A stretch of DNA of 26,426 nucleotides from a virus. The notes beneath the pieces are model-generated. The model was not told where the DNA came from and did not search any database. It was given only the letters and a program-made list of their open reading frames with translations. Location of the stretch: positions 1-26,426 of IMG/VR virus record IMGVR_UViG_3300017749_000112; one strand, written 5' to 3'. The position numbers were made by a program, and so were the translations under genes. Below are positions 1 to 6,571 of this stretch, piece after piece (position 1 is the first letter of the stretch; every line of letters starts with the position of its first letter).

Positions 1-245
1 ATAGAAGTTATATAGTAATAGATTTAAGCGATACAGACAAAGTGCTTTTTTCTCAAGTAAATCAATCTTCTGCACAAAGTATGAGAAGAAACTTAGCAAA
101 CACTCAAGGTTTATTAAGCTATAGTGTTACACCAAGTTTTATTTCAAATGATTCAATTGTACCTGTAGGAGATGTTATGAACCAAACAGAAGCTCTTGAA
201 TTATTAGCAACCTCTGCTTGGAGCGAGCCAATGCCAGAAGAATGA
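1..245 (+). CDS. Small conserved phage protein, 5' partial
   Basis: The reading frame is open from the first bases of the window (frame of base 3) to TGA at 243-245, giving about 81 visible residues with no start codon that looks genuine; a GTG at 42 is internal. The visible N-terminus (SYIVIDLSDTDKVLF) and the pattern SSAQSMRRNLANTQ followed by a short acidic C-terminus resemble a family of ~80-90 aa hypothetical proteins I recall from Bacteroidota phages. If so, only a few N-terminal residues are missing. The stop overlaps the next start (ATGA at 242-245), so the two genes are probably translationally coupled. No function is known to me; placement beside a lysis cassette does not prove a lysis role. 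Confidence 0.6.
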   Translation, partial: RSYIVIDLSDTDKVLFSQVNQSSAQSMRRNLANTQGLLSYSVTPSFISNDSIVPVGDVMNQTEALELLATSAWSEPMPEE

Positions 246-562
246 ATTATTTAAAAACAGTAAGAATGGATGACCACAATTTGTTATTAGCATTAGCTGG
301 TATTATATCAGCATTTGGACTTAAAGAAATATGGACAATTATCCAAAAGAAAATGGATATAGGTGCAAAGAAAGAAGAAAGAGAAGAAAGTTTATACACT
401 AAACAGATTGAAATTCTTACTAATAAAATTACACAACTAGAAACAAAGATAGAGGTGCTTATTGAAGAGAATGTTAGGCTAAGAGTAAAAGTTGTTAAAA
501 TGGAAGCACGATTAATAAATAGTGCTAAAAAAAAAGTAAACAAAAGAAATGAAACTAAGTAA
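242..562 (+). CDS. Single-TM coiled-coil protein, spanin- or holin-like
   Basis: This 106-aa protein has one hydrophobic segment near the N-terminus (about residues 12-34, LLLALAGIISAFGL then a short amphipathic stretch). A long charged, heptad-like helix follows (about 40-95) and then a very basic tail. That architecture, N-terminal anchor plus coiled coil, matches inner-membrane spanins (Rz type) and also some small phage holins or holin regulators. The gene sits directly before an endolysin and overlaps its start, which supports a role in lysis. The start at 242 is chosen because it gives an ATGA overlap with the preceding stop; ATG at 266 is an alternative that still keeps the membrane segment. 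No separate outer-membrane spanin lipoprotein was recognised. The role is inferred from topology and neighbours. Confidence 0.65.
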   Translation: MNYLKTVRMDDHNLLLALAGIISAFGLKEIWTIIQKKMDIGAKKEEREESLYTKQIEILTNKITQLETKIEVLIEENVRLRVKVVKMEARLINSAKKKVNKRNETK

Positions 563-1046
563 AAACTTATCCCTTTCTGAAATGCTGAAAAGCGATACCG
601 CCAAAAGAAAAGGTATAGATAATATTCCAACAGAAGAACACATAGAGAATATGAAGGTTTTAGCTGAGAACATATTCCAACCTATTAGAGATCATTTTGG
701 GGTTCCTTTTGGTATTAGTAGTGGTTATCGATCAGAGGATTTAAATAAAGCTATTGGAGGGGCTCATAAATACATAGATGGCAAGTACGTAGCTACTTCA
801 CAACATTGTAAGGGAGAGGCAATTGATTTAGACAGGGATTATGCCAGTGCTCCAAACAATGCAGAAGTGTTTCACTTCATTAAAGATAATTTAAATTTTG
901 ACCAGTTAATTTGGGAGTTTGGAACAGATGATAATCCTTCTTGGGTACACGTTAGTTACAGCACTACTCGAACTCAAAGAAACAGAATATTAGTAGCATA
1001 CAAAGATGACAACAACAAAACTAAGTATAGAATATATGGAAGGTAA
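549..1046 (+). CDS. Peptidase M15-family endolysin (D,D- or L,D-carboxypeptidase-like)
   Basis: A 165-aa zinc peptidase of the M15 type (M15_3, as in many phage endolysins), predicted to cut the peptide part of peptidoglycan at the end of infection. The signature is complete: ISSGYRSEDLNKAIGGA at 56-72, then SQHCKGEAIDLD at 84-95 with zinc ligands His86 and Asp93, then IWEFG at 121-125 (probable catalytic Glu123) and WVHVSY at 132-137 with the third ligand His134. The length is typical of a single-domain enzyme. There is no separate cell-wall binding domain and no signal peptide, so export would depend on a holin. The gene overlaps the 3' end of the upstream membrane protein by 14 bases, and its own 3' end overlaps a 47-aa reading frame, within a compact lysis cassette. 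Confidence 0.9.
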   Translation: MKLSKNLSLSEMLKSDTAKRKGIDNIPTEEHIENMKVLAENIFQPIRDHFGVPFGISSGYRSEDLNKAIGGAHKYIDGKYVATSQHCKGEAIDLDRDYASAPNNAEVFHFIKDNLNFDQLIWEFGTDDNPSWVHVSYSTTRTQRNRILVAYKDDNNKTKYRIYGR

Positions 1047-1149
1047 ATCAACAGAGTTTGAAAAAATGTTAGATAGATTGGAAAAAGAACCAGTTCCTGA
1101 AAGAACTTGTAACATAGATGATGAAAATTGCGAAAGCTGTAGTGGATGA
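1006..1149 (+). CDS. 47-aa mini-protein with C-terminal cysteines in the lysis cassette
   Basis: A short reading frame starts at ATG 1006 inside the end of the endolysin gene and stops at TGA 1147-1149, overlapping the holin start (ATGA at 1146-1149). It encodes 47 residues: a charged helix-like N-terminal half and a C-terminal cysteine cluster (Cys35, Cys42, Cys45). It fills the 100-base gap between endolysin and holin, and both ends show the tight coupling seen for the other genes here; this is the main reason to call it real. An internal ATG at 1036 would give 38 residues. No homolog or function is recognised. It lacks a membrane segment or lipobox, so it is not an obvious spanin; a lysis regulator is possible but not shown. 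Confidence 0.5.
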   Translation: MTTTKLSIEYMEGKSTEFEKMLDRLEKEPVPERTCNIDDENCESCSG

Positions 1150-1586
1150 AAAAGTTAAGAGATACTAAAATAGGTATATTACTAAAAGAGAAAGCTCCTA
1201 AAGTATTAGATATTATTGGTGATGTTTTACCTTCCAGTGGCACAATGGGAATATTAAAAAACATTATTTCTAAAGACCCTGAGCTTACACCTGAACAAAA
1301 AGCAGAACTACATAACCAAGTTACAGAGTTATATAAGTTAGAAGTAGCAGATAGAGATTCAGCTAGACAACGTGAAGTTGAAATGGCTAAAGCCGGTGGT
1401 AATGATTGGATGATGAATGTAACAGGTGTTATTGGTTTGTCTTGTTTTGTTTTTATAATATATGCAGTTGTATATATACCTAGAGTTTTAGAAAATGAAT
1501 TATTTATTCATTTAATGGGTATGGTAGAGGGTGTTGTTATTGGAAATATATTTGCTTTTTACTACGGAACAAGTTCAAAAAAATAA
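1146..1586 (+). CDS. Phage holin, 3TM gene-transfer-release-like family
   Basis: A 146-aa protein with a soluble N-terminal half and two strong hydrophobic segments at about 92-112 and 121-141, ending in a short charged tail (GTSSKK). The segment LEVADRDSARQREVEMAKAG (about 66-83) followed by the two membrane helices is characteristic of the family named 'holin of 3TMs, for gene-transfer release'. It is expected to form lesions in the cytoplasmic membrane that let the M15 endolysin reach the cell wall. Its start overlaps the stop of the 47-aa gene, and it is the last gene of the lysis cassette. A candidate promoter for the next operon begins five bases after its stop. The family name fits the sequence style, but only two helices are clear. 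Confidence 0.8.
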   Translation: MKKLRDTKIGILLKEKAPKVLDIIGDVLPSSGTMGILKNIISKDPELTPEQKAELHNQVTELYKLEVADRDSARQREVEMAKAGGNDWMMNVTGVIGLSCFVFIIYAVVYIPRVLENELFIHLMGMVEGVVIGNIFAFYYGTSSKK

Positions 1587-1590
1587 TGAT

Positions 1591-1598
1591 TATCTTTG
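1591..1598 (+). promoter_or_regulatory. Candidate Bacteroidota -7 element
   Basis: TATCTTTG fits the TAnnTTTG -7 consensus of Bacteroidota primary sigma factors. It lies just after the holin stop and 19 bases before the ATG at 1618. No clear -33 TTG was found at the usual spacing, so the call rests on the -7 box and its intergenic position. Confidence 0.5.
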
Positions 1599-1617
1599 TG
1601 AAGATAAATCAAATCAA

Positions 1618-1851
1618 ATGAAATTAGAAGAAAAAGAATTAAAATCTTTGAGGGACTTAAACTCCGAGTTTCAATCACTTAAAGTACAATTAGGAGAACT
1701 GTCAATACAGAAAAACTCAGTTCTTAAAAGAGTGGATTCAATAAGAGTTGAATTTGAATCTCTTGAAAATGGATTAATAAAAAAATACGGAGAAAACTCT
1801 GTAATTAATTTAGAACACGGAACAATAACACAAAATGGCAAAAATAAGTAA
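1618..1851 (+). CDS. Small coiled-coil phage protein
   Basis: The 77-aa product is nearly all helix: a Lys/Glu/Leu-rich N-terminal two thirds with heptad spacing (LKSLRDLNSEFQSLKVQLGE), then a short segment ending in KYGENSVINLEHGTITQ. It resembles small hypothetical proteins I recall from Bacteroidota phages, where they sit beside structural genes. The frame stays open upstream to a GTG at 1531, but that would lie inside the holin gene. ATG 1618 is preferred because it follows the A-rich leader AAATCAAATC and the TATCTTTG box. The 3' end overlaps the fibre gene by 17 bases. It may be a chaperone or assembly factor for the fibre; that is only a guess from position. Confidence 0.7.
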   Translation: MKLEEKELKSLRDLNSEFQSLKVQLGELSIQKNSVLKRVDSIRVEFESLENGLIKKYGENSVINLEHGTITQNGKNK

Positions 1852-3316
1852 CACCACCACCTACCCAACCAAAGCAAGTCCCTCAAGTACAGATTATGTA
1901 ATAGGTACTGATGCGTTGTCTAAAGAAACAAAGACATTTACCTTACAGAGTATAGCAAATCTTTATGCGGGTTCTGGTTCGGGTACAGTTACTAGTGTTG
2001 GCTTAAATAGCGGCACAACAGGTCTTACTATAACAAGTGACACAACCAACCCAATAACTACAACAGGGACATTTACATTAGGTGGCACTTTAGTCGTAGC
2101 TAATGGAGGAACAGGACTAAGTGCTTTAGGAACTAGAAGTCAAGTTATGGCTGTTAATGACGGAGGCAATGCATTAGAGTTTATAGACCCAAAAGTTATT
2201 GAAACAATAGAGGCGAATGAAGCAATATCAAAAGGGGACCCTTTATATATAGTATCCTGGAACAATGGTACTTCTACGGCAGTAGTTGGAAAAGCAGACG
2301 CTTCAAACCCTGCTAAAATGCCTTGTGTTGGTTTAGCTCAAGAAAATTTAACAACAGGAGCTACAGGTTCTATGATGGTAGTTGGAGTTTTAGATCAGTT
2401 AGATGTAAATGCAATTCCCTCTTCCGGACCAAATCCTTTAGTTAATGATGTTATATATGTAGCAGCCGGAGGTGGTTTAACATCAATCAAACCAACAGGA
2501 ACTAACTTAATACAAAATATAGCCATAGTTTTAAATGCTAGTGCTCAAGGAACATTACAAATAACAGCTATTGGAAGAACCAACGACTTACCTAATTTAC
2601 CAGAGGGAAGTATTTGGTTAGGGGATTCAAATGGTGTGCCTTCTGCTTTAGGTATAGGAGCTAACACTTACGTTTTAACATCTGACGGCACTACAGCATC
2701 GTGGGCTGCTGCTGCAGGAGGTGGTTCAACTATATCCGTTCAAAACAGTGGAGGTACTCCTGTAACTGGAATTTCAACATTAAACTTTGCTGATAATCTA
2801 TCTGTAGCTACAGCACCAGGTGGTATAGCTACTATCGACTCATCTAAAGCAGGTATTTCCCCTTTTCCTATATATCAAGCTACAGACTCTGTTTCTACAG
2901 GAGGTCAAACAATCATTAGACAAAGCGTTTGTGAATCAGATGTTACTTTAAGTAAATTAGAATACTTCTCAATTGGAGCATCAGCTAATCCTATAAATTT
3001 TGCTATATACGCAGGTAAAATAACATCAGCTGGATCAGCAAACCTTAGAGTTTCAGGAACCAATGCTACATCAGTTGATGGTATAAATATTATAACTTTT
3101 TCATCACCTTACACTATTTCAGCAGGACAAGATATAGTAATAGTTGTCTCTTCTCAAGATACTCAATCTTTAGCTGGAAGCACATCTTTACTTAGCAACA
3201 CAAGTATATCTAGAGGAGGAGCCGGATACACTAGCTCTTTTCCAGGTACTTTAGATGGTTTAACAGACACTTACGCAAGTTCTGTTGCTACGGGTGTATG
3301 TACACATATTTATTAA
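1835..3316 (+). CDS. Tail fibre / virion surface protein
   Basis: A 493-aa, Gly/Ser/Thr-rich, almost cysteine-free protein of the type found in phage fibres and appendages. The N-terminal 100 residues contain GTVTSVGLNSGTTGLTITSD and VVANGGTGLSALG, a repeat style common in marine phage fibres. Residues about 125-250 form a compact beta-rich domain (EAISKGDPLYIVSWNNG onward). A second short repeat (GSIWLGDSNGVPSALGIG, about 250-268) links to a C-terminal beta domain (about 345-493) that could be the exposed binding head. There is no signal peptide, no enzyme motif and no intramolecular chaperone signature. It lies between a small coiled-coil gene and the packaging genes, away from the main tail block. 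A capsid-attached fibre is an alternative to a tail fibre. Confidence 0.7.
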   Translation: MAKISNTTTYPTKASPSSTDYVIGTDALSKETKTFTLQSIANLYAGSGSGTVTSVGLNSGTTGLTITSDTTNPITTTGTFTLGGTLVVANGGTGLSALGTRSQVMAVNDGGNALEFIDPKVIETIEANEAISKGDPLYIVSWNNGTSTAVVGKADASNPAKMPCVGLAQENLTTGATGSMMVVGVLDQLDVNAIPSSGPNPLVNDVIYVAAGGGLTSIKPTGTNLIQNIAIVLNASAQGTLQITAIGRTNDLPNLPEGSIWLGDSNGVPSALGIGANTYVLTSDGTTASWAAAAGGGSTISVQNSGGTPVTGISTLNFADNLSVATAPGGIATIDSSKAGISPFPIYQATDSVSTGGQTIIRQSVCESDVTLSKLEYFSIGASANPINFAIYAGKITSAGSANLRVSGTNATSVDGINIITFSSPYTISAGQDIVIVVSSQDTQSLAGSTSLLSNTSISRGGAGYTSSFPGTLDGLTDTYASSVATGVCTHIY

Positions 3317-3321
3317 ATGAA

Positions 3322-3540
3322 ATGGAAATTAGAAAAATATCAATTGGTCCTGACTATAAGTCTGGGGCTATGCACTACCTTGTCGGGCAAGATGTTCTAG
3401 GGGGGAATTACACTATACACCATATAAGACAAGAAAAAAATTGTTTTAAAATATGGATTATTAGAGAAAACGAGATTGTCCTTTGGAAAAGTTTTAATGA
3501 AACTATTCCAGTATCTGTAGAATACAATATTAACTTTTAG
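3322..3540 (+). CDS. Small conserved phage protein of unknown function
   Basis: A 72-aa protein reading MEIRKISIGPDYKSGAMHY at its start, followed by alternating hydrophobic strands (TIHHIRQ, FKIWIIR, IVLWKSF) and ending EYNINF. The pattern suggests a small beta-sheet domain. I recall similar short hypothetical proteins in other Bacteroidota phages, but no function. ATG 3322 is chosen because it lies just after the fibre stop at 3316; ATG 3298 would add eight residues and overlap the fibre gene by 19 bases. The next gene starts one base after the stop. A role in fibre or head assembly is possible from position only. Confidence 0.65.
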   Translation: MEIRKISIGPDYKSGAMHYLVGQDVLGGNYTIHHIRQEKNCFKIWIIRENEIVLWKSFNETIPVSVEYNINF

Positions 3541-3541
3541 T

Positions 3542-4105
3542 ATGAAGTCACCTTTTGGTTTTATTGTAACTCCGGTTAATGATACTCGGTACGATAATGT
3601 AAAAAAAATAGGAGAGGTTGACTTTATTACTAGCTCCTCTAAAGAAGACCATACTGTATCTAATCGTTTTGCTAATGTTATTGCTACGCCAATTAATTAT
3701 GATGGGGACGTAAAGGTAGGTGACATATTGGTGGTGCACCACAATGTGTTTAAGTATTATAACGATATGAAAGGCAGAGAAAAAAGTGGTAGGAGTTTTT
3801 TAAAAGACAATCTATTTATAGTAGAACCTAATCAGTTTTTTATGTACAAACAAGATGGTAAATGGAAGTCTCATTTAGATTATTGCTTTGTTAAGCCTTC
3901 TAATAAAGAAGAATCTGTTATATTTAATAGTGATAAATACCAAGCTCTTACAGGGACTATTGAAGTTACTAATCCAGAGTTAACTTCTTTAGGTGTAAAA
4001 GAAGGAGATAGGGTTTGTTTTAAGCCAGAGTCTGAGTATGAGTTTAAAATAGATGATCAAACTCTTTACAGAATGAAATCAAAAAATATAACTATGGCAT
4101 TATGA
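3542..4105 (+). CDS. GroES-like co-chaperonin, apparently two fused cpn10 domains
   Basis: The 187-aa product reads as two GroES/cpn10 units in tandem. Unit 1 (about 4-103) has an N-terminal strand, a polar stretch at 27-41 where the GroEL-binding mobile loop would be, the hallmark VKVGDILVV (57-65) and a closing FIVEPNQFFMY (92-102). Unit 2 (about 116-187) has FVKP, the hallmark VKEGDRVCF (152-160), then YEFKIDD and the terminal YRMKSKNITMAL (176-187), close in form to the GroES C-terminus (VKVGD, then KID, then an SDIL-type tail). GroES caps GroEL during folding; phage versions (T4 gp31 type) help fold capsid protein. The position before the terminase and head genes fits such a role. The fold and duplication are inferred from motif order, and sequence identity to bacterial GroES is low. 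The stop overlaps the next start (ATGA). Confidence 0.55.
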   Translation: MKSPFGFIVTPVNDTRYDNVKKIGEVDFITSSSKEDHTVSNRFANVIATPINYDGDVKVGDILVVHHNVFKYYNDMKGREKSGRSFLKDNLFIVEPNQFFMYKQDGKWKSHLDYCFVKPSNKEESVIFNSDKYQALTGTIEVTNPELTSLGVKEGDRVCFKPESEYEFKIDDQTLYRMKSKNITMAL

Positions 4106-4368
4106 GTAGAGAAATTAAATTAAAAATAATAAAAGCGGGTAGAGCAGCGGTAGAGCAACTAATAAAAGTAGCTCAAGAAAAAATTATTAAGCCTGACCCA
4201 GATGATGAGTTAGCGGCAGATAGATTAAAGAATGCAGCAGCGACTAAGAAACTAGCAATATTTGATGCGTTTGAAATACTTAATCGTATTGATGCAGAAG
4301 AAGAGGCTTTAAATAGTGTAAATAAAACAAGCAGTAATCAAGGATTTGCAGAGAGAAGGTCTAAATAA
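4102..4368 (+). CDS. Probable terminase small subunit
   Basis: The 88-aa product is highly charged and helical: a basic N-terminal helix (KLKIIKAGRAAVEQLIKVAQ), a turn with DPDDELAADRLKNAAATKK, and a helix AIFDAFEILNRIDAEEEAL. It sits immediately before the large terminase and is coupled to the gene before it by an ATGA overlap. A small subunit recognises phage DNA and hands it to the large subunit. I see no clear helix-turn-helix, so the assignment rests mainly on position, size and helical character; similar proteins occur before terminase genes in Bacteroidota phages as I recall them. Its 3' end may overlap the large-subunit gene by 23 bases if that gene starts at TTG 4346. Confidence 0.5.
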   Translation: MSREIKLKIIKAGRAAVEQLIKVAQEKIIKPDPDDELAADRLKNAAATKKLAIFDAFEILNRIDAEEEALNSVNKTSSNQGFAERRSK

Positions 4369-6571
4369 AGTTTTACAAGATGTTGTGCCAAAAACAGCTA
4401 TGGCTAAGAAAAACAAAGCCAAAAACTGGGAGTATGGTTACAATGAAAAGTATGACATTGTAGTTATTTCCAAAGATGGAACACTAGGTGACATATATGA
4501 AATTCAAGGGTTAAGAATAGGACTACCTAAAACACCTTCCAAGTGTTATTCTAATAAAGAAAAATGTTGGCAACCTTTTGAGTATCCAAAATCATTATCT
4601 AAAATAAAATCTATATTTCAATGGAACGAAATGTCTTCTGATTTTAAAGATGCTTGGGTAGGTTATATTGAACAGGAGTTTGACAGGAGAGAGGAAGGTT
4701 TTTGGTTTAATAACAACGGCAACCCTACTTATATTACAGGTACTCATTATTGTTATTTACAATGGACCAAGATTGACGTAGGACACCCTGAGTTTAGGGA
4801 AGCTAATAGAATATTCTTTTTATTTTGGGAAGCTTGTAAAGCAGATAAGAGAAGTTTTGGAATGTGTTATTTAAAAATAAGACGTTCTGGTTTTTCATTT
4901 ATGGGCTCATCTGAAACTGTAAATACTGCTACTATATCTAAAGATGCAAGAATAGGAGTGCTGTCTAAAACTGGAACAGATGCTAAGAAAATGTTTACAG
5001 ATAAAATAGTTCCTATTTCTAATAACTATCCATTCTTTTTTAAGCCCATCCAAGATGGTATGGACAAACCAAAGACAGAACTATCCTATCGTGTTCCTGC
5101 AAGTAAGATTACCAAGCGTAATATGTATCTATCTGATAATCAAGAACTTGAAGGCTTAGATACCACAATAGATTGGCGTAATACTTCTGACAACTCTTAT
5201 GATGGAGAGAAACTTCAACTATTAATACACGATGAAAGTGGTAAGTGGGAAAAGCCTGAAAACATACTTAATAATTGGCGTGTTACAAAAACTTGTTTAA
5301 GGTTGGGTAGTAAAGTTATTGGAAAGTGTATGATGGGTTCTACTTCTAATGCGTTGGATAAAGGTGGTGCTAATTTTAAAAAGCTATACTACGATTCTGA
5401 CGCTAAGTCAAGGAACGCCAACGGGCAAACTAAATCTGGGTTGTATTCTTTATTTATTCCTATGGAGTGGAATTTTGAAGGTTATATAGATAAGTTTGGT
5501 ATGCCTGTTTTAAAAACCCCAGAAAAACCTATTGAAGGCAACGATGGTGAGCACATTACTACAGGAGCTATAGATTACTGGGAAAATGAAGTTGACTCTT
5601 TAAAAAATGATGCAGATGCATTAAATGAATTTTATAGACAATTTCCGAGAACTGAGTCTCACGCATTTAGAGATGAGAGTAAGCAGTCATTATTTAATCT
5701 AACTAAGATATACCAGCAGATAGATTATAACGATGGGTTAATGAAGGCTAAGTACCTGACTAGAGGTAGTTTTCATTGGGAGAATGGAATAAAAGATTCT
5801 AAAGTAATATGGACTCCAAATAAGACAGGGAGGTTTTTAGTTAGTTGGATACCTAAATACGAATTGCAAAATAAAAAACAACTTAGAAACGGAAAGTATT
5901 ACCCTGGAAACGAGCACCTTGGCTCATTTGGTTGTGATAGTTACGACATTTCAGGAACGGTTGGTGGAAAAGGATCTAATGGTGCTTTGCACGGGATGAC
6001 TAAATTTAATATGGATGACGCCCCAAGTAATGAGTTTTTTTTAGAATATGTAGCTAGACCTCAAACAGCAGAGATATTTTTTGAAGAAGTGTTGATGGCT
6101 TGTGTGTTTTATGGTATGCCAATCCTTTGTGAAAATAATAAACCAAGACTTTTGTATCATTTTAAAAATAGAGGTTATCGAGGCTTTTCCACCAACAGAC
6201 CCGATAAAAGCTTTAACAAACTGTCTAAGACAGAAAGAGAATTAGGTGGCATTCCTAATACTTCAGAAGATGTTAAGCAGTCTCACGCATCTGCTATTGA
6301 GTCTTACATAGAGAAATATGTTGGGCTAGATATGGTTAGTGAGTTTAGAGCAATGGATGAGATGGGGTCAATGTATTTTACTAGAACTCTAGAAGATTGG
6401 GCTCGTTTTGATATTAATAAAAGAACTAAATTTGATGCTTCGATTAGTTCTGGTTTAGCTATAATGGCTAATCAAAAACATTTGTACACTCCTGTCAAAA
6501 AAGAGTCAAAAATAAGCATTAACTTTGCAAGATATGCTAACAAGGGGAATATAAGCGAATTACTGAAATAA
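4346..6571 (+). CDS. terL: Terminase large subunit (packaging ATPase and nuclease)
   Basis: A 741-aa motor protein that would pump DNA through the portal and cut it. The ATPase half has an unusual Walker A-like segment IRRSGFSFMGSS starting at 178 in place of GxxxxGKT, a Walker B LLIHDESGKW with Asp296-Glu297, and a coupling motif MMGSTSNALDKGG. The C-terminal RNase H-like nuclease shows FGCDSYDIS with Asp531, a strand ending in CENN with Glu596, and a late acidic residue, probably Asp697 in FDASISS. Size and motif form match terminases of crAss-like phages. The start is uncertain: TTG 4346 is chosen because LNKVLQDVVPKTA upstream of the first ATG looks coding. ATG 4400 would give 723 aa and leave a 31-base gap. 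The stop abuts the portal start directly. Confidence 0.9.
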   Translation: MQREGLNKVLQDVVPKTAMAKKNKAKNWEYGYNEKYDIVVISKDGTLGDIYEIQGLRIGLPKTPSKCYSNKEKCWQPFEYPKSLSKIKSIFQWNEMSSDFKDAWVGYIEQEFDRREEGFWFNNNGNPTYITGTHYCYLQWTKIDVGHPEFREANRIFFLFWEACKADKRSFGMCYLKIRRSGFSFMGSSETVNTATISKDARIGVLSKTGTDAKKMFTDKIVPISNNYPFFFKPIQDGMDKPKTELSYRVPASKITKRNMYLSDNQELEGLDTTIDWRNTSDNSYDGEKLQLLIHDESGKWEKPENILNNWRVTKTCLRLGSKVIGKCMMGSTSNALDKGGANFKKLYYDSDAKSRNANGQTKSGLYSLFIPMEWNFEGYIDKFGMPVLKTPEKPIEGNDGEHITTGAIDYWENEVDSLKNDADALNEFYRQFPRTESHAFRDESKQSLFNLTKIYQQIDYNDGLMKAKYLTRGSFHWENGIKDSKVIWTPNKTGRFLVSWIPKYELQNKKQLRNGKYYPGNEHLGSFGCDSYDISGTVGGKGSNGALHGMTKFNMDDAPSNEFFLEYVARPQTAEIFFEEVLMACVFYGMPILCENNKPRLLYHFKNRGYRGFSTNRPDKSFNKLSKTERELGGIPNTSEDVKQSHASAIESYIEKYVGLDMVSEFRAMDEMGSMYFTRTLEDWARFDINKRTKFDASISSGLAIMANQKHLYTPVKKESKISINFARYANKGNISELLK

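Noticed and set aside
527-535. Run of nine A residues near the end of the membrane coiled-coil gene as a slippage site
   Set aside because: Both shifted frames meet a stop within a few codons and do not join the endolysin frame, so slippage would change only the last residues.
247-630. 127-aa reading frame on the minus strand
   Set aside because: It lies wholly opposite two well-supported plus-strand genes and its Phe/Ile/Leu/Ser-rich product is what an A-rich coding strand gives when read backwards.
3298-3321. Upstream start ATG 3298 for the small conserved protein
   Set aside because: It would overlap the fibre gene by 19 bases and add eight residues unlike the rest; ATG 3322 sits cleanly after the fibre stop.
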